Assembly (NCBI GenBank): GCA_963923035.1
Contig: CAWUKT010000013.1
Span: forward strand, 1 to 64,000
Length of the DNA stretch: 64,000 nucleotides
Source: CAWUKT01 sp963923035
Lineage (GTDB): Bacteria; Bacteroidota; Bacteroidia; J057; JADKCL01
Direction: 5' to 3'
Part shown: piece by piece, positions 17,930-26,504 of the stretch
Numbering within the stretch: position 1 is the first letter of the stretch
How the letters are laid out: the number at the start of each line of letters is the position of its first letter
The notes under the pieces: generated by a model
What the model was told of the DNA's origin: nothing
The model's input: only the letters and a program-made list of their open reading frames with translations
The model's database searches: none
Program-made: the position numbers and the translations under genes

Positions 17930-19762
17930 ATGAATGCGCTGATGCGGAACTATTGGAAAAGAATCGTCGCCGTCTGTTGGACGTTGGTGTGGGGGATGGG
18001 GATCCTGGTGGCCCAGGACACCCTACCGACCGGAGACAGTCTTGCCGGGGATAGCCTGGCGGCCGATACGGGATCGGTGACCTACGAGCAAATCTCCACG
18101 GATGACACCGTGGCCGCCACGCCGGACGAGGAGGACCTCGAAATGGCAGCCGGTGGATTGGAGGGCAGCGACCTGATCCGCTTCAACCTCAGTTCGCCCT
18201 ACCATACCATCCTGTCCCACCTCCATTTCCTCCAGACCGAGACCTACCATCCCGACTCCGCGGCGATGACTTTGTACGTCAAAGACGCCAAAAGCGAGGC
18301 CGCGCAGCAATTGGCTATCCAGTTAAAAGAATACATGGATGGAGCCGGTTACTTCATTGACATCGAAGACCTTCCCCGGGACCAAAATTTCATTGATACC
18401 CTAACCGGACGCCACAAATACCTCCCCATTCCCGAGGTGCCCGAGATTTTTGTCTACAAAAAATCCGGCTCTCAGAACTGGGTCTATTCCTACTCGACGG
18501 TCCAGGCCATTCCGGAACTCCACCGCAAATTGTATCCCTTCGGCACCTTCGATTGGCTGCCCGATTGGACCCGGGAAAGGGCATTGGGACTAGAGATTTG
18601 GCAGCTCCTGGGCCTGTTGGCGTTCTTCATGTTCGGCGTATTGCTCCACCGCGTGCTCACGACCCTGATCCGCCTCCTTCTGCGGCGATTCCTGATTCGG
18701 TTCATCACCCAATCCAACGCCCAGAACTTTTTCCTCAAGGTCGCGCGGCCCATTTCCCTGCTCATCCTTTTCTATATCCTGGCCTCCTTCATCACGGCCC
18801 TCCGCCTCCCGATCGGCGTCAACCAATGGGTGGTGCTTGGATTCCGCGTCAGCATCCTCGTTTTCTGGTGCTTCATCGCGATCCAGGGGGTGAATTTTGT
18901 GATGGAGATTTTCAGCAAGCGGGCGGAGAAAACGGAAACCACGATGGACGACCAGTTGGTGCCGCTCCTGCGGCGGCTGGGACATACCATTGTGGTGATT
19001 GCCTTTGCGATGATCATCCTGAATGTCCTCCGGGTGAACATCAATGCGCTGCTCGGTGGATTGGCCTTTGGTTCACTGGCCTTTGCGTTGGCGGCCCAGG
19101 ACACGGTGAAAAACTTCTTTGGATCGGTGCTGATTTTCGTAGATCGGCCCTTCCAAATTGGCGATTGGGTGGTCGTCGATGGGCACGAAGGGGTGGTCGA
19201 AGAGGTGAGTGTGCGGTCGACGCGGATCCGGACCTTCCGGGGATCTCTGATCACCATTCCCAATGGACGCCTCTCGGATTCGGCCATCGACAATGTGGGC
19301 GCAAGGCCTTTCCGACGCTTTGTGACGCGGGTCGGCCTGACCTATGATACGCCGCCCGACCTCATGGAGGTCTACGTGGAAGGCATTCGGAGCCTGATCC
19401 GGCACCATCCCACGACCCGCAAGGACTATTTTGAGGTCCATTTCAACGAAATGGGCGATTTCAACCTCCAGATTCTGGTCTATACCTTCTTCGACGTGCC
19501 GACCTGGACCGAAGAATTGGCCGGCCGCCAGTACCTCTTATTGGGCATCATGCGCCTCGCGGAGGAACTGGGCGTCCAGTTTGCCTTCCCCACGCAAACC
19601 CTCCACATCAACGATTTTCCGGAAAAACAGACGAATTCGCCCGATTATCCGGATACCAAAGCCGGTTATGCGAAGCGGACGGAGGATTTTGTCGAGCGGT
19701 GGAAAAAGAGCTACAAGCCGCGGGATTTGGGGAGCAAGGCCGAAAGGGGCGGAGAAGGATAA
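17930..19762 (+). CDS. MscS-family mechanosensitive channel
   Basis: A 610-residue channel. It has an N-terminal signal-like hydrophobic stretch (residues 9-28), about 150 residues of periplasmic domain, then transmembrane helices at about 220-380. The MscS core follows: pore helix with small residues (ALLGGLAFGSLAFALAAQD, about 366-384), then FGSVLIFVDRPFQIGDWV and IPNGRLSDSAIDN in the cytoplasmic beta domain. It would act as a tension-gated safety valve at the inner membrane. The start could also be Met5 (17942), which gives a tidier signal peptide and suits the promoter position. A strong terminator follows at 19788. Confidence 0.93.
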   Translation: MNALMRNYWKRIVAVCWTLVWGMGILVAQDTLPTGDSLAGDSLAADTGSVTYEQISTDDTVAATPDEEDLEMAAGGLEGSDLIRFNLSSPYHTILSHLHFLQTETYHPDSAAMTLYVKDAKSEAAQQLAIQLKEYMDGAGYFIDIEDLPRDQNFIDTLTGRHKYLPIPEVPEIFVYKKSGSQNWVYSYSTVQAIPELHRKLYPFGTFDWLPDWTRERALGLEIWQLLGLLAFFMFGVLLHRVLTTLIRLLLRRFLIRFITQSNAQNFFLKVARPISLLILFYILASFITALRLPIGVNQWVVLGFRVSILVFWCFIAIQGVNFVMEIFSKRAEKTETTMDDQLVPLLRRLGHTIVVIAFAMIILNVLRVNINALLGGLAFGSLAFALAAQDTVKNFFGSVLIFVDRPFQIGDWVVVDGHEGVVEEVSVRSTRIRTFRGSLITIPNGRLSDSAIDNVGARPFRRFVTRVGLTYDTPPDLMEVYVEGIRSLIRHHPTTRKDYFEVHFNEMGDFNLQILVYTFFDVPTWTEELAGRQYLLLGIMRLAEELGVQFAFPTQTLHINDFPEKQTNSPDYPDTKAGYAKRTEDFVERWKKSYKPRDLGSKAERGGEG

Positions 19763-19787
19763 ACCCATCCGAAGCCTTTCCAATGCC

Positions 19788-19829
19788 AATGCCCGGACCA
19801 ACTCGATATTGGTCCGGGCATTGCGTTTT
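19788..19829 (+). terminator. Strong intrinsic terminator of mscS
   Basis: A perfect 14-bp stem (AATGCCCGGACCAA / TTGGTCCGGGCATT) with a 7-base loop is followed by GCGTTTT on the plus strand. It lies between the convergent mscS and the 19838-20983 gene; only the plus strand has the T run. Confidence 0.85.
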
Positions 19830-19837
19830 AATTGGCA

Positions 19838-20983
19838 TCAGAGCGTTCGGGGGACCATTTTTCGGAACAAAATTTCCCCATTTCTCCCTTCTCCCACCAA
19901 CAAATACATCCCCGCGCCCCATTTCGTCGTGTCGATCCCCGCTTCCCATTCCGTGGTTTCCGAGACCAATTTTCCCGTCCCATCAAATACCCGCAGCGTC
20001 TTCATTTCATCCAACCAGGGCGCTTCCAACCGCAATTGGTGCTGCACCGGGACGGGGTAGACCTTGATGTCGGAATACAGGCTCGGGGAGGTGCTGAGGG
20101 TAGCAGGAATGCGGACGATCATCCGGACGGACTTGCCCATGAACTCGCTCACATAAATCGTGTCGCCGGTGGAGGTGGCCACGATGCCATTCGGAGACGA
20201 GAAGGAGGCGTTGGTCCCAATTCCATCGGCAATGACGGCCTGGCCACTTCCGGCGATCACCTGGACCGAGGTATCGCTGAGGTTGATCCGGTAGACGCGT
20301 TTGTCGGTGTGGTTGGTCGCCAGGATCGCCCCGTCGGAATAGGTGATGAAGCCGATGCCGCCGCCGATGTCGGTCAGGACGTCGAATTGGCCGTTGCCGG
20401 CGTAGTGGAGGATGCGGCCATTGTTGAAATTGCCGACGTACAATTCGCCGTTGTCGTCGTAGGCCATGCCCGCGGGACCGCTGACGGGACCGCCGGTGCT
20501 GAGCGTGGTGACCTGGCCGTTGCGGATGCCGAAAAGACGGCTGGATTGCCAGGCGACGGCGACGAGGCTGTCCTCCTGGCCGGGGACCGGCATCACGTTG
20601 GAGACACCAGGGACCGATGCCAGGACCTGTTGGGTACCGCCGGTGTCGATGGCAATGACCTGGGACTGGCCGCTGTTGGCGAGGTAGAGGGTGCCGTCGT
20701 GGTAGTTGAGGCCGTTGGGGTGGTTGAAGCCGGTGGCGAGGGTATCGCGGGCGCCATCAGGGCGGAGGCGCCCGACGTGCGTTCCGACGGCGCCTTGCCA
20801 GACGCCCCAATAGGAACCGTAGAGGTTCCCGGCTTCATCCAGGCAGATGCCGTCGTCCACGAAGTGGGTATTGGGCGCCACAAGGGTCGTGACGCCGTAG
20901 ACATAATTTTGGGCTGCCAGCGAACCGGTCAGGGTTCCGAGGAGGAAGGGTAGGAGCAACAGGGATCGGAGAATGCTTTTCAT
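19838..20983 (-). CDS. Secreted NHL/SMP-30-like beta-propeller with T9SS domain
   Basis: A 381-residue secreted protein: signal peptide to SLAAQ (about 24), then repeated propeller-blade patterns (DDGICLDEAGNLYGS, HPNGLNYHDGTLYLAN, GPAGMAYDDNGELYVGNF, SPNGIVATSTGDTIYVSEF) spaced as in NHL or SMP-30/gluconolactonase propellers. The final 75 residues are a T9SS sorting domain (KVYPVPVQHQLRL...GMYLLVGEG). It is expected on the cell surface or released; the ligand or substrate is unknown, and no catalytic set can be assigned with confidence. Confidence 0.87.
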   Translation of the reverse strand: MKSILRSLLLLPFLLGTLTGSLAAQNYVYGVTTLVAPNTHFVDDGICLDEAGNLYGSYWGVWQGAVGTHVGRLRPDGARDTLATGFNHPNGLNYHDGTLYLANSGQSQVIAIDTGGTQQVLASVPGVSNVMPVPGQEDSLVAVAWQSSRLFGIRNGQVTTLSTGGPVSGPAGMAYDDNGELYVGNFNNGRILHYAGNGQFDVLTDIGGGIGFITYSDGAILATNHTDKRVYRINLSDTSVQVIAGSGQAVIADGIGTNASFSSPNGIVATSTGDTIYVSEFMGKSVRMIVRIPATLSTSPSLYSDIKVYPVPVQHQLRLEAPWLDEMKTLRVFDGTGKLVSETTEWEAGIDTTKWGAGMYLLVGEGRNGEILFRKMVPRTL

Positions 20984-21100
20984 TGTTTGCAGGGATTTTT
21001 AAAGTGAAACTTGGATTGACCCTGCGAAAATCCGGGGTGGAGGAAGCATTCCCAAGATTTTGAAGCGCCGAAAAGTGTGTGATCATGATGGTTGACCTGC

Positions 21101-22186
21101 TTACAGGCCTTGTTCGGCGGGGTATTGGGTGAGGTAGGCCTTTGGTGTCATGCCCATCGATTTTTTGAAGGCTTTGTAGAAGCTGGTCTTGTTCCCAAAG
21201 CCGGCTTCCTGCGCAATCGCCCAGTGGGTCAGCTGCCGGAACCTTTCTTCCCGCGCCAATTTCAGGAAGTGTTTGACCCGGTAGCCATTCATCAAATCCG
21301 AGTACGAAGTCCCCAATACGCTGTTGATGGCCTTGCTGGTGAGCACAGGGTTGGAATGGATTTCCTCGGCCAGTTGGGGCAGGGAAAAGCTACTTTCGAG
21401 AAATGGCTGGTGGGTCTCTATGTACTGGGTGGCCTGGTGGGCGATTTGTTGAAGGACGAAGTGTTCGCTGTGGTCGTAGGTTTGGGTGAGGAAATAAAAG
21501 GCTTCGGGCCGGACCAGGGCCATGAAGGCGAGGCCAAAGGTCAAAAATGCGAAGCTCATGAAGGCAAACCGGTAGGCGAGGAGGTTGATGGCCAGATAGT
21601 TGGAGAGGAGAAAGCTCGCGGCAAATGCGAGGACCCAGATGCCGACGATTCCGAGCATGATGTATTGCCCGCGGAGGAGGAGACTGGGAAATTGAGGGTT
21701 GCGGTAGCGGCGCCAGACGAGGTGGGCGCGGACGAGGTAGCTGCCATTGGTCCAGAGGACGGTGATGCAGAACAGCATGAACCACGGATTGAAGGCCCCA
21801 CTGCGCTCCTCGGCGATGATGGTGTTGGGGTGGAGCGTCGCCAGGTAGGCCACGAAGGCGATTTGCGGCAGGACGGGCAGCAGCCAGGCCAGTTCCTGCC
21901 ATCGGAATTGCAGCCGTTCGCGGCTGCTCTTCAAAATCGTCCAGTACCACAGCGGCCCAATGAAGTACGCCACGGTATCGGCGACGTACCATAGCTGCGG
22001 CAGCTGGGTATACACCTCCGACGAATAGAAGTAGTGGGAGGCCAGGGTAAAGGTGATCAGTCCGACGAGCAGGAGGAAGTACCCATTTTGGTTCTTCTTC
22101 CCCCAATTCCGAACGGTCAGGCCCCCCGTCAGGAGCACGCCCTGCACAACCCCAATGAGGATGATGTGGTCAATGATTTCCGCCAT
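21101..22186 (-). CDS. Membrane-anchored AraC-family regulator
   Basis: A 361-residue transcription factor: the first 225 residues hold seven hydrophobic helices, and the last 110 residues are an AraC-type double helix-turn-helix (SFSLPQLAEEIHSNPVLTSKAIN then WAIAQEAGFGNKTSFYKAFKKSMGMTPKAYL). Proteins with a multi-helix membrane sensor and AraC DNA-binding domain are common in Bacteroidota. The signal and targets are unknown. It is divergent from the island that begins at 22360 and could regulate it, but equally may be an unrelated neighbour. Confidence 0.9.
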   Translation of the reverse strand: MAEIIDHIILIGVVQGVLLTGGLTVRNWGKKNQNGYFLLLVGLITFTLASHYFYSSEVYTQLPQLWYVADTVAYFIGPLWYWTILKSSRERLQFRWQELAWLLPVLPQIAFVAYLATLHPNTIIAEERSGAFNPWFMLFCITVLWTNGSYLVRAHLVWRRYRNPQFPSLLLRGQYIMLGIVGIWVLAFAASFLLSNYLAINLLAYRFAFMSFAFLTFGLAFMALVRPEAFYFLTQTYDHSEHFVLQQIAHQATQYIETHQPFLESSFSLPQLAEEIHSNPVLTSKAINSVLGTSYSDLMNGYRVKHFLKLAREERFRQLTHWAIAQEAGFGNKTSFYKAFKKSMGMTPKAYLTQYPAEQGL

Positions 22187-22359
22187 GCGCCCCGCAAATT
22201 AGCGGAAAAACTTGGTGGGAGGGGGATAAATGGGTGCGTGATCGTGATTGTTGACTTTTTTTGGGGGGATATATCGCAGTTGTGGAGCATTACCTCTTTC
22301 CCATAGCCTTATGTTGCAATTCATGCCTCTTTTTATGAGAAAACTGATATTTTCAGATC

Positions 22360-23538
22360 ATGGAGAATCAAGGGAAAAGAAAGATCATCGCCGTGATTGG
22401 TTCTGCCGGTGCATCCAAGCCACAATCCGAAGTGGCCTTTTCAATTGGCAAGGCTCTGATTGATGGGGGATACAGGATTGCAAATGGAGGGATGTATGGA
22501 GTCATGGAGTCTTCCGCAAAGGGGGCAAGATCTTCCTCTAAGTATGTTGAAGGAGATATTCTAGGCATACTTCCCGGTTACGATCCGAATGAAGGAAATT
22601 CATTTATTGATATACCCATTCCGACTGGGGTCGGAGTTGCACGTAATGCGATCTTGATGAGCATGTGCGATGCAGTAATCGCTGTAGGCGGGGGAGCGGG
22701 GACGCTGTCCGAAATTGCTTTGGCGTGGCAAATGAAGAAGATGATCATTTGCCTGGGAGACGATGGATGGCATTCAAAACTTGTGAGTTTGAAGCTGGAC
22801 CACAGGCGAGAAGATTCCCTTTTTGTCGTTGATTCTTCCGAGGAAGCAGTAGCTCTCATTTCCGAACGCCAATCAAATTACAACACCTCGTTTAAAGGAG
22901 TTGAGAGGAAACAGAAAGGGCCTGAAGAGGCCAGTAAAGTGATTGGTGACTTCTTCTCAGAAAGTAAGCTGGTTCAAATTGGTTCTGGTTCGGAGGGATA
23001 TATTTTTCGGGGCTCGAGGCAGGTATTTAAGTATTTTCATTCATTGGATAACCATCGCCAATTGTATTGGATGCTACTTGCTTTTTCCGAGAGAATCAAG
23101 GAGGCCTCTCAGGACAATTTTTTTGACTTCGAGGTGATTCTAAGCCAGGGCCATCTGATAACCTACTACAATGATTTTGAGAGCCGGCCTTATCGTGGAG
23201 GAGAACCTGAAAAAGTCATAGCTTTTCTGAGAGCGATCAAAGAGGTCGGGTGGGTGATGAATAATTTCAAGGCAGTAAACTTTCGGGTTAACTTGGAAGG
23301 GAAATTAGTCTGTGTGGATTTAGGGGCGAGTTTTTGTCCGATTAGTAAAATACTCTTTCGCCAAATGTGCATGCGGGCATTTCTAACGATTCATTTCCCC
23401 TTTCATCCCCAAATTAAATCGTTCTATTCTTACACCAATTCCCACGATGATTTCGGCATCGTTAGTAATGTTGGGGTAGATTCAAGTGATTTTTTGCGTA
23501 AATTCAATTTGTTTTACCAAAAAATAGTCTCCGAATGA
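22360..23538 (+). CDS. SLOG (TIGR00725-like) domain fused to kinase-like domain
   Basis: A 392-residue two-domain protein. Residues 1-170 are a SLOG/Rossmann nucleotide-binding domain of the TIGR00725 type, with ARNAILM (94-100) and GGGAGTLSE (110-118). Residues about 203-392 look like a protein-kinase fold: glycine-rich loop IGSGSEGYIF (207-216), Lys224 in VFKYF, a catalytic-loop match NNFKAVNFRV (301-310) with Lys304 and Asn307 kept but Asn302 where the catalytic Asp belongs, and DLG (320-322) for DFG. It is therefore probably a pseudokinase or an atypical small-molecule kinase. It is the first gene of a coupled five-gene operon (4-bp overlap with the next) and is AT-rich compared with the surrounding chromosome. 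Confidence 0.7.
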   Translation: MENQGKRKIIAVIGSAGASKPQSEVAFSIGKALIDGGYRIANGGMYGVMESSAKGARSSSKYVEGDILGILPGYDPNEGNSFIDIPIPTGVGVARNAILMSMCDAVIAVGGGAGTLSEIALAWQMKKMIICLGDDGWHSKLVSLKLDHRREDSLFVVDSSEEAVALISERQSNYNTSFKGVERKQKGPEEASKVIGDFFSESKLVQIGSGSEGYIFRGSRQVFKYFHSLDNHRQLYWMLLAFSERIKEASQDNFFDFEVILSQGHLITYYNDFESRPYRGGEPEKVIAFLRAIKEVGWVMNNFKAVNFRVNLEGKLVCVDLGASFCPISKILFRQMCMRAFLTIHFPFHPQIKSFYSYTNSHDDFGIVSNVGVDSSDFLRKFNLFYQKIVSE

Positions 23539-24344
23539 CCCATCTTGTTTCCGAACTTGAAAAATTCGTTGCCATTAGAACTGTTGCTGGCGATGAAGCA
23601 TCCAACAACAAAGGAATCAATTTCATCATCAATTTTTTAGAAGAAATAGGTTTCACTTGTGAAATTGAAGGAGACAGTCCTCATTTTCAGCCTGTAATTG
23701 TTGCTAAGTATTCCAATGGAGTGCCTGGCAAGAAAGTAGTATTGTACAGCCATTACGATGTCGAGATTATCAGAAAGCCCGATCAATGGGAGACTCCCCC
23801 TTTCGAAATAGTAAGAAAGGACAACCGGTTGTACGGAAGAGGGACTGCAGATAACAAAGCAATTTTGCTGGCGAGGATGTTGGCAATAAAGGAAATGGTT
23901 CTCAGGGGGGCTGAATTGCCCAATATTCTTTGGATTATTCAGGGAGAAGAGGAGGTTGCGGGAAATACTCCTTTCGAGGTGATCCCCAGACATTTCGAAG
24001 AATTTGGAGCGAAGCTATATGTGGAAGAGACGGGTTATCAGAAGCATGGAAAGAGGATACTATTTTACCTTCCAGATTCTCCGAAGAAGCCGAGCTTCTT
24101 GAAAGACCTGAACCATGCTGTATTTGGAGGAAAAGCGCACTTTGAGTTTAGGGCAATGTCAAAATTTACGACATGTCCATTTCTGTCAAATATCCCTTCT
24201 GGGGGCCACTACATTGGATTTGGTCCCAATGATACATTTGCCAACATCCATCGTCCCAACGAATCAATGGACCAGAAACTATTGGAAAACCATATTCCGA
24301 CGTTTCAGAAATTCATGGAATGGGTCACTTTAACCGACTTGTGA
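23535..24344 (+). CDS. M20-family metallohydrolase lacking the lid domain
   Basis: A 269-residue zinc hydrolase of the M20 peptidase/deacylase family. Metal-site motifs are intact: His73 and Asp75 in YSHYDV, Asp106 in GRGTADNK, Glu138-Glu139 in GEEE, Glu164-Glu165 in EETG, and His239 in IHRPNE. M20 enzymes are usually 370-450 residues because a dimerisation lid of about 110 residues is inserted; here only about 75 residues separate EETG from IHRPNE, so the lid is missing. It overlaps the previous gene by ATGA. It may hydrolyse an amide or peptide bond in the pathway product or precursor. Confidence 0.85.
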   Translation: MTHLVSELEKFVAIRTVAGDEASNNKGINFIINFLEEIGFTCEIEGDSPHFQPVIVAKYSNGVPGKKVVLYSHYDVEIIRKPDQWETPPFEIVRKDNRLYGRGTADNKAILLARMLAIKEMVLRGAELPNILWIIQGEEEVAGNTPFEVIPRHFEEFGAKLYVEETGYQKHGKRILFYLPDSPKKPSFLKDLNHAVFGGKAHFEFRAMSKFTTCPFLSNIPSGGHYIGFGPNDTFANIHRPNESMDQKLLENHIPTFQKFMEWVTLTDL

Positions 24345-24345
24345 T

Positions 24346-25800
24346 TTGTGCGGGATAGCAATCTTTTTGGGTAAGGGCGGGGCCGGACTAATCGGTGATT
24401 CCCTTGCATCGTTAACACATCGTGGTCCCGATGGCTCCAGGGTTGAGAGCTTGGGAAATATTTCGGTTGGTTTTACGAGGCTGTCGATCAATGATGAATC
24501 TGATAAGGGAATGCAGCCATTCCGGTATCAGGACTTTGTAGGTCTGTTCAATGGAGAAATTTACAATGCGACGGAGCTTGTCCAGAAGCATGGGCTTAGA
24601 GTTGAGTCCAGGTGTGATACAGAGGTCATTTTACCCCTGTACTCGAAGTTAGGTTCAGAAATCCTGCAAGAATTGGATGGATTCTATTCGGGGGTGATCG
24701 TAAACACTAGAACAGACGAAGTTTTCACGTTACGGGACTTTGTTGGGAAAAAGCCTTTGCTGGTTGGAAAATCTTCGGAGGCGCTTTTTATCACGAGTGA
24801 ATTAAAGGCAATTCAGAGGGTTGGTGATTTTTCCATTGCACCGTTAGGCTTAGCAAGACTTGTGCATCACCGTCCATATTTCGAGCAGATATCTGCTCAT
24901 AAACTGGTTCAGGAGCAGGGAAATATCCGTCATCTTTTGGAGGCTGCTGTCATCAAAAGAATACCTGGTGATGGAAGAAAGTTTGGAGTCTTCCTCAGTG
25001 GTGGCTTGGACAGTTCGATTGTTGCCTCAGTCGTTAGAAGGTTCTCTTCCGATGCCGTTTTTTTCTCACTTGGGCATTCCAATGGATTGGATGTTCAACA
25101 TGCGAGGGTTGTGCAAGAGCATCTTGGGATTTTCGATTTGCACATCGTTGAAATCCCTATTGAATCTGAAATTGATGATTTGATTGACAAGGTAGTTTAC
25201 CATACCGAGAGCTACAACCCTTCGATCATCAGCAATGGACTGGCCACCTTTCTTCTTTCCCGAGCCGCCCGTGAGTATGGGCTCAAAGTGGTGCTTACGG
25301 GTGAGGGGGCGGATGAGGTATTCTGCGGCTATCATTCGTTTTCGGAAGAAGAAGATTGGAAAGGAGCCAGGGAGGAGCTTCTTCGCAATCTACATTTTAC
25401 CGAGTTGAGACGGGTGGACTTGGCCTCTATGGCGCACTCCGTAGAAATCAGGTGTCCCTTTCTTGATAAGAGAGTTGTCGAGCATGCAGAAAGGCTGGAA
25501 TACAAAGATTTTTATGGTGATCGAATGGAGGAACTTCAACGAAAGACAATCCTTCGTAAAGCCTTCTCGGATGATCTTCCTGAATCGATTGTCATGAGAT
25601 CAAAAACTTCGTTTGATGTCGGGAGCGGAGTCAGGGGGCTTTTGATCGAGCACCTTACCCGGGGTGGGCTAACGGAGAGGGAGGCTTTGAAGAAAAGATG
25701 GGAGAATATTTTTGGTCCTCAACTTGCAAAGCACCCCTGGTTTCATTCCTATCCCACATTCGATCATTTAATTGAAAAGAGGTCAGCATTCCACAAATGA
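24346..25800 (+). CDS. Glutamine-dependent asparagine-synthase-like amidotransferase
   Basis: A two-domain amidotransferase of 484 residues. The N-terminal Ntn glutaminase domain has the essential Cys2 right after the initiator, RGPDG (26-30) and NGEIYN (69-74). The C-terminal ATP-pyrophosphatase domain has SGGLDSS (218-224) and the GEGADEVFCGYH loop. Cys2 fixes the start: the initiator is TTG at 24346, one base after the previous stop. It is shorter than housekeeping AsnB (550-620 residues). Within a biosynthetic-looking operon it probably amidates or condenses a carboxylate of the pathway product rather than making asparagine. Confidence 0.9.
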   Translation: MCGIAIFLGKGGAGLIGDSLASLTHRGPDGSRVESLGNISVGFTRLSINDESDKGMQPFRYQDFVGLFNGEIYNATELVQKHGLRVESRCDTEVILPLYSKLGSEILQELDGFYSGVIVNTRTDEVFTLRDFVGKKPLLVGKSSEALFITSELKAIQRVGDFSIAPLGLARLVHHRPYFEQISAHKLVQEQGNIRHLLEAAVIKRIPGDGRKFGVFLSGGLDSSIVASVVRRFSSDAVFFSLGHSNGLDVQHARVVQEHLGIFDLHIVEIPIESEIDDLIDKVVYHTESYNPSIISNGLATFLLSRAAREYGLKVVLTGEGADEVFCGYHSFSEEEDWKGAREELLRNLHFTELRRVDLASMAHSVEIRCPFLDKRVVEHAERLEYKDFYGDRMEELQRKTILRKAFSDDLPESIVMRSKTSFDVGSGVRGLLIEHLTRGGLTEREALKKRWENIFGPQLAKHPWFHSYPTFDHLIEKRSAFHK

Positions 25801-26504
25801 TCAGAGTGTCGAACGTCCTTGAAGAAATGATTCTGAATGAGTTTGAGGAAGTGCCGTTTCACAATCTATTCTTTTTGCATGGAATTGATCATTCCCCCTC
25901 GAACTACGGTGGAACCTGTTCAGATAAAGTCCTGAATTTTTATCGAAAGCTGAAAATGCAGGGGGTATCATCTCGACTTTGTAGTGGGTATATTGGAGGC
26001 CAAGAGACCCATCGCTTGATTCAGGTTGAATGGAATGGGCAATCCTATTTTGTAGATATAGGGAATGGTTGGCCATGTATACGTCCATTTCCAGTAAGAC
26101 AAGGGTACGAATATGAAGCATTTGGATTGATATTCCGATCAAAAGTGGTTGGCGATTCTCTGGAGATTTACAAGAGCGGAAAAAGGGGGTTCCACCTAAT
26201 GCTTTCCGTTCCTTTGAGGCAAAAGCCAGAGGAAGAAATCCGGGAAGACATTAAAAATAGATTCCGGGACCGATCAATCTACCCCTTTACTAGTGGCTTA
26301 AGATTTGCTCGTGTGGTTGGGGATGATTTTTTATTCCTCAAAGGAACTACCTTGACAAGATACAGGTTTGCAGGCTCCATTGAGAAGAGGGAAAATCTTG
26401 ACCGCAAAGCATTGGAGAGGGTAATCACTGATGAATTTAACTTTCAATTCCCACCGGAATTCCAATTGAGTTCAATTATTCCCAGCTACGAAAATGAGGA
26501 CTGA
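25797..26504 (+). CDS. Arylamine N-acetyltransferase-like amide-forming enzyme
   Basis: A 235-residue protein with the Cys-His-Asp triad pattern of the arylamine N-acetyltransferase fold: Cys41 in YGGTCSDKV, His72 in ETHRLIQV and Asp87 in YFVDIGNG, correctly spaced. Homologues in natural-product clusters act as amide synthases (RifF releases ansamycins), while others acetylate amines from acetyl-CoA. It overlaps the amidotransferase gene by ATGA and the next gene by 11 bp. The C-terminal third does not resemble canonical NATs, so acyl donor and acceptor are open. Confidence 0.7.
   Translation: MIRVSNVLEEMILNEFEEVPFHNLFFLHGIDHSPSNYGGTCSDKVLNFYRKLKMQGVSSRLCSGYIGGQETHRLIQVEWNGQSYFVDIGNGWPCIRPFPVRQGYEYEAFGLIFRSKVVGDSLEIYKSGKRGFHLMLSVPLRQKPEEEIREDIKNRFRDRSIYPFTSGLRFARVVGDDFLFLKGTTLTRYRFAGSIEKRENLDRKALERVITDEFNFQFPPEFQLSSIIPSYENED

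Noticed and set aside
22187..22359. Attachment-site copy of the tRNA-Asp 3' end at the left border of the island
   Set aside because: No stretch resembling the tRNA 3' end was found there, and no integrase is encoded.
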